From Choristoneura fumiferana (Eukaryota > Arthropoda > Insecta > Lepidoptera > Tortricidae), in assembly GCF_025370935.1 (NCBI RefSeq), contig NC_133492.1, positions 16,912,212 to 16,976,211 on the forward strand: a stretch of 64,000 nt of DNA. Reading direction: 5' to 3'. The notes beneath the pieces were generated by a model, which was not told the origin of the DNA, ran no database searches, and was given only the letters and a program-made list of their open reading frames with translations. Positions within the stretch are counted from its first letter, which is position 1, and each line of letters starts with the position of its first letter. A program made the translations under genes and the position numbers. Shown piece by piece: positions 48,901 through 59,900 of the stretch.

Positions 48901-51900
48901 TCCACCATCTTACTCACTAACCCTGCCACCAAGCAGCAGTATTTACTCTGCTATGTTCCGGCGGTAAGTAAGATAATCAGTAAAGTTATGTCCACGTCCT
49001 TTTGGCACTTGTCCCACCGCCGACGAGCAGCGAGAAGCGAGTGTTTTGTATAAACATTTTATCGCTTTTGTCGTGCGAAAAACTTTAAAAATTTTGGATA
49101 ATTGCTTGCTGTTCTACGCTTCACAGCCTTGGTTATTAGATGTGATAATCACTAAATATTCATTAAACTACTGCTCTATTCCGAAACGTCAATAATTTCA
49201 TCAATATTAGGTATACTCAGAAATAATTAATGTAGCATAGTTATGCAGCCTCTCCAGTGTCCTATTTCATTATCCATATTTTAGTACCGCCAGAAGTTGT
49301 CTGCTGCGTAACTGTCGTTTATTTTGAATAGGGAATTACAGGTCGTACAGTAGCCGCACCCTTTTCTGCCCCCAAATAAACTCTACCTCGGATACCATAT
49401 AGTTTTCATAATAAATATCGTGCAAGGTGCTGTTTTGTCAACTATTGACTCAAGGCAGACCAAAGAAAGTTACTTTTATTATTTAAATTATCAGGCAGAC
49501 AGGTAGAAGCAAGTGATAGGTGCCTACCTTCCTTGGTAATTTCTTTGTTGGTCTAGCTGGTTTTTAAATTGATTCACATTAATTACTGGGAGCTTTCAAG
49601 TATTACGTAACACACATTACAATTTAGGGGGGGGGTCTTGTAAAACGTTACGATGCGTTACAGTGGCGGGAGGGGGTTTCGACCAACGCGTTACGTCACA
49701 GTTTTTTTGTAACAAGTACATACTATAATGTCCTCAAAAGTGTTTTTTTATTTATTGTTAAATATTAATTTTATCATAAGAAGTATTTCGCCAAATTGCA
49801 AAACCATTTGTTGGCGAACTAAACACTCATTTTAACAATATTGTGCACAATAGTTACATCATCGCATCATCAGTTGTTGTTCTTGGCCTATAAATGCTCT
49901 CATGCTGAGTTGCCAGTGTGACTGTGCCAAAAAATGCCAACTTAATTCGGAAAACGGCTAAAGAAAAGCTAAAAGAATTAAATAGAAATGGTCATTTGGT
50001 TGTTACGTAACGTTTAGGAAGGGGGAGGGTGTACAGAAAAATGTTACAGCGCGTTACATGGGGGGAAGGAAGGGGTCAAAACTCTCCGAAAATTGCGTTA
50101 CGTATTACTTGAACGCCCCAGACTACATGTGCTGGTAGTTTGTTTTTAGTTACATTGTTACATATAACAGCATCAAAACTCTTACCTGAAATGGACATTG
50201 AGCACGCACACAGTCATCCACACACTCAGTGACACCAGTACCATGGTAAACAGCAAGTACTTCCCCAACAGTGGGATTGCCAGGGACGTGGGCGGTATGA
50301 TCTCCGCCAGCAGCAGAAAAAACACCGTCAAGGATACCAAAATCGATACACTTAGGGATACCTAGAAAAAGGGGTGCCTGATGGTACACGTAGTTTGCTT
50401 GGAAGAGGCAATTGGCTTGCGTTTTTGATATGCTGAATCTGTTTTGGTTTCAAGCTAAGTAAAGATTAGCCAAAAGGCATACTGCAGGTTGTAACAATTC
50501 AATTGTCAAATGATCAATCCACGAAACACACTGCTAGTAATTTCTAAAGAAAATGAAACGAGGTTGAGGTCTCTTGTGGTTTTGGATTAACGAGGTAGGT
50601 ACTGATTTTAATGGATGTGGACCCCAAATTAGTTTGTGATTTATTTGGTTATTTTAAATTTGTGCATGACTTATTCTTGTTACTGACTGGCTTGGTCTTG
50701 TAATAAAGTAACTTGCCAAAAAAAAGTTGGCGCGTAATAGACACATGATAAATTAAGGCATCAACGGTAGCATCAACGTCACCATCCCCCAATACGCAAT
50801 TAAATGAAGTTAGTAAAATGCGTAGGTTTTTAAACCCACCATGCCACAAGAGAAAAACGTCATCAACCACGTACAAGCCTCTCAGAGTAGACATAATGCG
50901 CTTCTGGATGCATAATTCGCAAACCCAAAGAAAACTTGCATCAAAATGAAACAACTTGCATTGTGGCTTCCGCCAAATCTACAATCGAATGACCACAGAA
51001 GCACTCATTAGCCCAACAGCTTCCATCCAAAATCCAAAGAGCAAATTACGTTTACCACCAGAACCCTAAATCAGAGAAATAAATTACCTGAAATGTACGT
51101 TTAGTATGCAGACAGTGACCCATACACTGAGCGAAACGAGTATCATAGTGAAGAGCAGGTATTTTCCAAGCAGGGGGATCGCCAGGGAGGTTGGCGGGAT
51201 GATCTCCGCGAGACCCAGGAAGAACACGGTCAGGGACACGAGGATGGAGATGCAGAGCGAGATCTGAGGAGAAGTCCTTTCTGAGTTAAGGTTATGCGGC
51301 ATAGGACATCATGGCAGCGCATGCTGTAGATACCGACAAAATGTAGTGGTTGGTTGCGTAACCAAGCGTGATCACCATGTGAGACCAGTGATTAATATAC
51401 GTTGTAATAATGCACTGATGATTCGTATGATGAGTGCCTTGAAACGTGCAAGTGTTCTTTATTTTTAGGAGATCTCAGAAAAGTCCCAAATTTTTAAAGA
51501 GGTTGACTTTGGAAAAAGCGACAAGAGATTCGCAAAGTGAATTGAAAATAACTGTCTCAAGAACACATTGAGAAATTTCGCTGTTTATGCCATAGCTCGG
51601 TTTGGTGTACATGGTAAGCAGATTAGGCATAACAGATTGATGTGGAGCCAAGTTCGATGCCTGATGCCAAGTTTTATGTTTTCTGATTTTTCTATGTGTT
51701 CTAGTCACAGCATATTTACTAAAACTTCGTTATATGTTGGTGTCGTTGATTGGTTTTCTGCTGCCATGATGTCCGAATGAAGCATAGCCCTTTGTTGCTG
51801 TTAAGAAATAAAAACATGCCAAATGCGCGAGCCACGCGATTTGTAATGTTCCATATTAACATGTGCCAAATTTTTAAATTTGGTATAATAAATATGTTCT

Positions 51901-53939
51901 ACTGCCGTGACTTTTTTCACGTGACTACAATTTACCCAGCTACGTACCTAGCTGGGAGGTAAAGCTATACTTGATGCTATCAACATTTGGTTTCTTTCTT
52001 TCTTTCATAAATGCCTTCTGAAAATCGAAACGACACCTTACACCATATAGAAGACGATAAAACAAATTCATCTCTATTACACTTATGTGTTCAGGAGATT
52101 ATTTTCCATCAGGTGAGCCGCATACTTGTTTTCCTCTAACTAAAAAAAACTTGAACTAGAAACATGCAGTTTGCACTTTTGAGGGCACCATTCAAAAAGC
52201 AGTTCATGGGAATACTAAAATAAAAGTTACCACGATTACATACTAATGACACTTAACACACAGACAATCTAACTAATTCGGGTTTTGTTCCGTGTACCTT
52301 GATTTTAGAGGAGCTCGATATTTTGGCATATTTGCATTTCAGTCGTCTCGTGATCATGGCGCATGCAACTGAGCCAAAATATCGGAGTTCTCTAAAATCA
52401 AGGTACGCAGAACAAATCATAAAATTAGTAATGACCGCGATAGTCTAAAACATTGAATTTAACTAATGAATCAAAAAAGACTACGTTATGCTAGCTCAAC
52501 ATTCCATTATTCTATGTTGAATTTTTAGAGCACTCAACTTTTAAAGATGTAGTTGCGCTAAAAACGGAACATAGAACCTTAATAAGCTAAGCTAACGAAT
52601 GGATAGCAGCAAATGAGGAAATGGATATAGTAGGTAATGGATTGAGGATGGAAAAACATGCCCCTACTTGGGTCTACACAGCAAAACGACACACAAACAT
52701 TGTAGAAAACATCTTATCAAAATTTTGATGCAATGTTGTCTTTTTGTAAACCAAGTAATAAATTAAAATGTACATGCTAGCTCCAGGTATACATTTGAAA
52801 ACTTTGAACGTGTGTTCATTGTTCTTTTAGCTATTAGGTACAGTCGGTTTCCTAACTTATGCATCCACTTTTTCATACTAATTATATAGAAAAGTGGATA
52901 CCTATGTTAGGGCACTGACTGTACTTAATCGTGCAAGTTGTATGTGATTTATTATTTTAACTCAAGAACACTGCATTCATGAATTTTGAAATTAAAGTAT
53001 ACCTAAATTAAGCAAGAAAATGCAATATTTTAACTGTCAATATTGTCGTCTTATCTGAAATCATGCACTATAGAATCATTCCAAAATTCAAAAACTTTCA
53101 AAAGCCATATGTAGACTCAAAATAAGCTTTTTGGACTGCATTGGTTTAAAAGCTTAAAATGATCCAGATGATGCAAAATTGAATACTTATGATCTTTTAA
53201 AAGGTGATCTAATGCTAAATCACGATCAACTACGGCACTAGGTCCTTAAGTATCTTGTTTCGTCTCTCTTTCCCTTAGAATCTCTTATGTCTAGAAACTA
53301 TTGTAACAAACTCTCGAATATCTACAAGACTGCCCTAAACACTAATATCCAAAACAAAATAGGAGCCACGTGAGTTTCATTCATAAAACTACAAAGAATA
53401 CCGAAAATACAAACTGAGATATGGATGCACAGAAAAACCATTCCTACTTTGCTACTTAAGCAGCAGCACTAGCGACATCTATGTGGCGTCGACAGACGTC
53501 ACACTCTTTCGGAACCAACCGCTCACCCAGACAAGAGATGTCGCTACTAAGCAATCAAAATAAATTATGATTGGTTTTTTGGATATGTATGCATAGGAAA
53601 AATTCGTATCTAGATTCCTGTCCAGCAGTGGTGTAGGGGTTATAGCATGCAGCACGGAATGCTGAGGACCTGGGTTCGATTCCCAGTGCTGGTCTCTTTT
53701 TCTGGTTTTTCTGTGCATTCATGTCTCAGTTTGTATTTTCGATATGGTTTCACGGGATACCCGTAAAAGTAACAAATTTGGAGTTGAAATAAAAATACAA
53801 AAAGACTCCAAAAAACCAATCATACAAAGAATACAATATAACACATTACAAATACTTTTCATTCGATTAAATGTGTTCATAAAAACGTGTATTTTTGATT
53901 TCATTTCACCGATGAAATTCAAGTGGCCCTTATTTTCTC

Positions 53940-53973
<34 letters not shown>

Positions 53974-56900
53974 CTTATAACGAAGGTTCATAAAATGCGA
54001 GCAAAATTCATTGAAATGCTAGATTTGTTATAATTGTCTTACGTCAATTCAATCGATTTTACTCGCTTTTACGATTCCAACACGGGATGGTAAGAACAGT
54101 TAAAACATATACGTCTGACTCATGATTTACCTTTTCACCAGAATCTGAAGGCAGATAGAATACTAAAACAGTGAGGAACGTCAGCCCCACGCAAGGAATG
54201 ATAAGGTTCACCGTGTAAAACAGAGTCTTTCGGCGCATCGTCAGTTTGAACGTTATATCTGGAACAAAGAAATTTTTATCGGTTTTGTCTGTGACTACCT
54301 CTATCAAGAATTCGTTTATTGCTATCCCACGGGAACGATGCGATTTTTCGGAATAAAACAGTCCGTTGTCCTCACAAGGATCTATCAAACATGCCAGGAT
54401 ATCAAACTACCTGGTATCCATACCTTCGGTTCCTTATACTTAAATTATTTCAGCAGACTAACCGGGAAAAATTAACAGACAGACAGACACTTAGACAGAC
54501 AGACAGATAGACCGAGAGAATTGCTTTCGTATAATAAGTATTAAACAAGGACATGGCCAAGTATAATACAGCTTACCTACCCATTATTTTCGCCGAAAAT
54601 ATATTGAAAACGCGCCATTTCATGAACTGGCTAAGGGACATCAGCCATATCGTTCAAAACTCACCGTTGAACGATTTGCCTATATTGTGACGTTTAGGAA
54701 AGAAAGAAAGAAAGAAAGAAAAAGTTTATTCGGCAAACTTGTAGGTAGCATACATCAGGACATATTATAACTTAATGTTTAATTAAGGTCAACTTAAAGC
54801 TAGCCGAAAGGGCTGGCAGCTCAGCAATGGTGAGGTACGGAACCACAGCGCTATTTTCAGCTGCATCCAAAAAAAGAGAAAAATAAAAAGAAAAAAAAAA
54901 AAAAAAAAAAAAAGAAAAGAAAAAAGAAAAAGAAAAGAAAAGAAAAAAATCCTAGGCATACTTATCATAAAATGAAACGCCGCCTTTTCATGATTTGGCC
55001 AGTTTAGGCAGATCATGAAATTCCTAGGCATATCATGAAACGCCGCCATATCGGTTTCGGCACGTTGTGGTCACAATTCATACTAACCAACCACGCTTCG
55101 ATCGTCGTACCTAAATTTTTATTTTTTTCGGCATTTCACGATGTGCCCGTATAGGGCTAGGAATATCGAAGAATGCGTTGCTCAAATCGATCTGTCGTTT
55201 TGTTTCTCAGGCACATGATATGCCTGGGCAACTTTTAGGCATATCATGAAATGGCGCCATTTCACAATATGCCTAAGAATTTCGTGATTTCGGATTTCGG
55301 CCGCTGACATAATAGACAGCGTTCGCGCAGCGCTATCGAAGCGTAACGTCACAATTTCAGCTTAGACAAAAATGCTTTCGTATGTCCTGCAGATGACTGG
55401 CTTTTCTCTTCCAGAGAATGAGAATGATGATGCAATTTTCCTACCGTCAGAATCTAAAGAGAGTGCTTTCTCTCTAGATGGCGTTTAAAATCTCCACCAT
55501 GTATCTGTGGGGCAGAGGGAGAGGCAACAATAAAGAGACCTCTCTCCAGGCAGGTCTAATGCCTCGGGACTGAATTCCGACGAATGTTTGTCGGAACTTG
55601 TATAATGTGCGTCCGAGTTATGAATCTTCGGTAGCGTGATGTGATTTTGGAGTTTCTGTATTTGCTCTCTAGATGACGCTAGGGTTACTACATACTCGTA
55701 TCTGTATCTATACCCGAGAATGGTTCCTTGGGGCAGCAAGGGTAGTACTCCTCGTTCCTGGTAGCCGGCACTTCCAGGATGTCCCACTCGACAGAGAGGT
55801 AGAACTCGCTGAGGTCAATGCCCACGTGGACGAGGCTGCTGCCTTGCTGCTGGTCCATGTGTTTTAGATCTACCTGTACATGAAGAAGAATAGTACATTG
55901 TCTCTTAAGGGCGGTAAATAAGGAATTACGAACGAAGTCTTATTAGCAATCCCGAAGTCGAAGACTGAGGGCTTTAATGAGTCGATGTTTCGTAATTCTT
56001 AGTACCGCCCGTGCGACATACAATGTTTTTCATCACATTGCGAGTAAAATTGTATATTTGTAAAAGAAAAACTAATAATTTTTCAAAAATTGCCGATACC
56101 GCTAACTGCTCTCTTGGCAGCGCCAGCTAAACTGCCGCCCTCCCCCTCCGCAAGTAACAAACTCATTAACCAGACCTTGGGCTTCATTGACATGAAAATT
56201 AGTACGGGCAATGACCATTTACCGACCACGGGTTTCATGAGAAGCTCATTAAGGTCCAGGGTTTTATTTGGGGTGTTGCAACCAAGGTAGCCTGCATGTT
56301 ACGACACTTTACGAGCAAGTGTGATGAAAAAGCATTTTACACTACGAATTTTTACATAAAAATAAAACCGCATAAAGTTAACTAATTCCTAGCTTTAGCT
56401 AAAATGCAAAATTATTGTGTAAGACTGTTTGTTTCTAAATAAATAAATTAAAAAACAAAAAAAGTTTCTTGCGGCGTTTTCTGGCAACTTTTTATAAAGC
56501 AAAATTAGATTGCTTTGATTATGAACTCTGATGAGTTCGTAACGCTGATGTAGTGTGGTAACAGCGATAGTTGGGTTTGTGCGATGTGTGTGTGTGTGTT
56601 CTTTCAGTGTAGAGGCGAAGGAGCTGCATAAACACACATTTGATGCATAGACGTACTTAGCTATCATAAGGTCGCGGGTGAGCAAATTATTTTTTTATAG
56701 TTCATTGATATCCTCCGCAAAGTAATGCCTGATTCAATAAATTAATTTGTCGCTCCCAGTTCATATTTGAACGTTTGTATAAAATTGGCAGATGGCACGG
56801 CAAGGCAAAACTAGGTACAAAAGTATAAAGACACCTTTGACCCTACGACTTTGACCTGAATTATAACCTAACCATCTTCGAGCTAATAAATTATTTCCTT

Positions 56901-59900
56901 CTTTCTCTTTCTTCCTTTCTTTCTTTCTCCCTTTATACCTGGGCACCGCTGTACGTCCAGGAGCCAAACTTCATGAAGCAGGTCTGCTCATCAAAGGGGA
57001 AGTACTCCACATTGATCTCGCACGAGGACTTGTAGATCGCCGGTGGCTTCCAGTTCACCTCGCCCGTGTATTTCAGGGTTGCCTTTGTCATTAGGGTCAC
57101 CTGAAAGAAGCATAAGTGAGATTATTTATTTTTGTCTCACCTTCAAAATCGTGACTAGTTCAAACATTTACTTAAGGCCAGTACCCTTAGTGTAAGTTTT
57201 CGGTTACAAAATACGTAACTCGATCTAGCGGAACGTTCGCGATGTTCGTGTTTTCCATACAAATTGAGATTTTAACGCGGAACGCGATCGAGACGTATTT
57301 TGTAACCGAAACCTTACACTAAAGGTACAGTATTCAGTTCTCTTAATTGGACGTAATAAGCATTATGTGGCTTTACTTGTGTTTCAATCATGACATGTCT
57401 CCATTAAATTCTAAACGGTCCAAATTATTAAACATGTACTCGTATAGAGATCAAGTTATTTAGTTACAGCGCCACCTATGAGAGTAGGCGAAAACTATAA
57501 TGAAAAAAATTATAAAACTAACTCCTACCTAAACAAATAAGTATAATATACTTATTTGTTTAGGTAGGAGTTAGGTTAAGATTAATAACATATTATGTAT
57601 GTAATCTTACTAATAAACCGCTGAACCGATTTAGATTAAATTCGATATACAGATAGTTTGAGTCCCAGGAAAGGACATAGGATAGCTTTTATCTCGGGAA
57701 ATGGCATAATTCCCGCGGACTACGCGGACGGAGTCGCCGGTAACGGCTAGTCTAAACAGTGCCGAGAAAATTCTGCGTTTACTTATTCTAAAATCTTACA
57801 ACTATTAAACGATACATAACGGTAGTGTATACTGTGTGTAGCGCAGCTCACACTACGACAAAAAGTGCACAGTAAAGATAGAGTATGGCCTATTATAGTA
57901 GAACTTACTTCATAGTTGCCATCCCAGTTGTTGTACAGCACAATGTCCGGGAGCCAGATGTGTTCGGACGGGACGTATAGCATCTCCACGCCACCGTAGT
58001 CGTCAGGGTTCCACTGCAGCTTGTAGTCGAACCATTTCTGGAACACAATAGCAAATACTATTGGAATCAAGCGTTGAATTATAAAACCGTTTTGCTTTGC
58101 TTCTCCGCTGCAAAACGGAATGCAAACTTTTGAACACTTTCAATAGTTTTCATCCAAAAAATCATAATCTAAATCTAAGGGATACTTCCCGTTGACATTG
58201 AATTATGAAAGTTGGCAAAAAGTAGATAAGGTCTCACAACACAAATAAATAATCAGTGCGCACATCTGATTCACGCTTGGCCTTTTTTAGGGTTCCGGAG
58301 CCAAAATGGCAAAAACGGAACCCTTATAAGTTTCGCCATGTCTGTCTGTCTGTCCTGTCCGTACGCGGCTTTGCTCAGGGACTATCAATGCTAGAAGCTG
58401 TAATTTTGCACAGATATATAAGTAAATTATGCCGACAAAATGGTACAATTAAAAATAAAAAAAATTTTTTTTTAGGGATAGACGTAAAGTGGGGGTGAGC
58501 CTCGTCCAAACCTATAATTATGGGGTAATAGCACGTTTTTTTGCAAGGATTGCCACAACGATTTATCGATTTCAGTGATCTGTTGCGAATATTCCTTTAG
58601 TGCAAATTTTCATCAAATCGAGCGTCTCTAAAAATCTAAACGCTGGTCGAAAAATTTATCAGGATGGTAGTAAGTATATCAAACTTTCAAGGAAAACTAT
58701 AGCGGCCAAGTTTGCTTGAGAATAATTAGTAGTTTATGAGTAAATAGCAGCCTAAGGTATAAAATATACCTAAACTTGGAAGATTCCGTATAAAATACGA
58801 AATCCTTAAAAAAATAATACTTAATTTTTTCGTAATGGCTACGGAACCCTATTTTGGGCGTGTCCGACACGCTCTTGGCCGTTTTTATTTAATGATGTAA
58901 TATACATATATAATCGCAAACGGAAAAGTATAAGTATCCTGTACCACTACCATGAGTTTACAGTGACCGTACTCCGTAGCGACGGCGTAAATTATTTTAT
59001 TATTTGTATGGAGAATTGTACAGCGCCTCTACAAATAATTTACGCCGTCGCTATTGAGTAAGGTCACTGTAAACTCATGGTAGTGGTACTGATAGTAAGT
59101 AAACAATGAACTAAAATAATTTCCTTGCTCACCCGCGACCTTAAGGAAAGGAAATTCTTAAGGAAGGGAATTTCTTTAAGGTCGCGGGTGAGCAAGGAAA
59201 TTATTTTAGTTCATTGATATGGACCTCCGCAAAGTAACGCCTGATTCAATAAATTAGTAAGTAAACAACCCAACCCAATGAGGTCCGCGACACCCGATGT
59301 GTCATGACGAGTGACCAGGTGCCCCAAGGTACCCCGTCCCGTCCCCGAAATTAGCAAAATTAAATACGAGTTAAACAAAGCTCTCGTATTTTACCCGACT
59401 GCCCGAAGGAGGGTTATGTTTTTCGAGCATATGTATGTATGTATGTGGGTATGTAAGTCCATTTCTTTGGTCCTCGCTCCAGCCTAAACGGCTAGACGAA
59501 TTTTAACATATGAGGTATCATTGGATTCGTCATAACTCTCGGAGTGACATAGGCTAAATAATATTTCAATATGGCGTCTTCGAAAAAAATAAATATGGCG
59601 GAGGTATAAAAATATATTTTGTAAACGCAGCTATTTCATGATTCGGTCAGTTTAGGCAGATCATGAAACGCGCCATGATGAAATGGCGGCATTTCATGAT
59701 ATGCCTTGGGATTTTGTGATCTGGCGGATTTTGCGATCGGCCGCCGACATGGTAACCCTCAGTCACGTTTAGTCAAAGGCATGATATACGCACCTGTTCT
59801 ACCCAAAGGTTGGTGGTCATGACCTGGTTCTTCAGATTGACCTCCATAAGCTGCGACAGCTTCAGGCCGAGCCGGACGGTCAGGATGTCCGACACATTGG

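Larger units (their letters stand above)
38783..49160. repeat. ~10.4 kb duplicated segment, copy 2
   Basis: Second copy of the segment at 27457-37709, same orientation, starting two bases after a lone N at 38780. Private insertions are at about 41738-41905, 46446-46740 (SINE), about 47221-47360, 48156-48225 and 48456-48503. Homopolymer-length changes are frequent at its start (e.g. 39500-39750), as in poorly polished long-read sequence. Most simply, it is the alternative haplotype retained next to the first. Confidence 0.95.

Noticed and set aside
27457..49160. Two paralogous receptor genes or a real exon 8-10 duplication
   Set aside because: Only three exons are duplicated, with surrounding introns nearly identical, private transposons on both sides and an N gap between; haplotype duplication explains this better.
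53631..53696. Possible tRNA gene
   Set aside because: T arm and boxes are good, but the acceptor stem has a mismatch, position 33 would be C, and it sits inside a repeated element; treated as SINE-derived.
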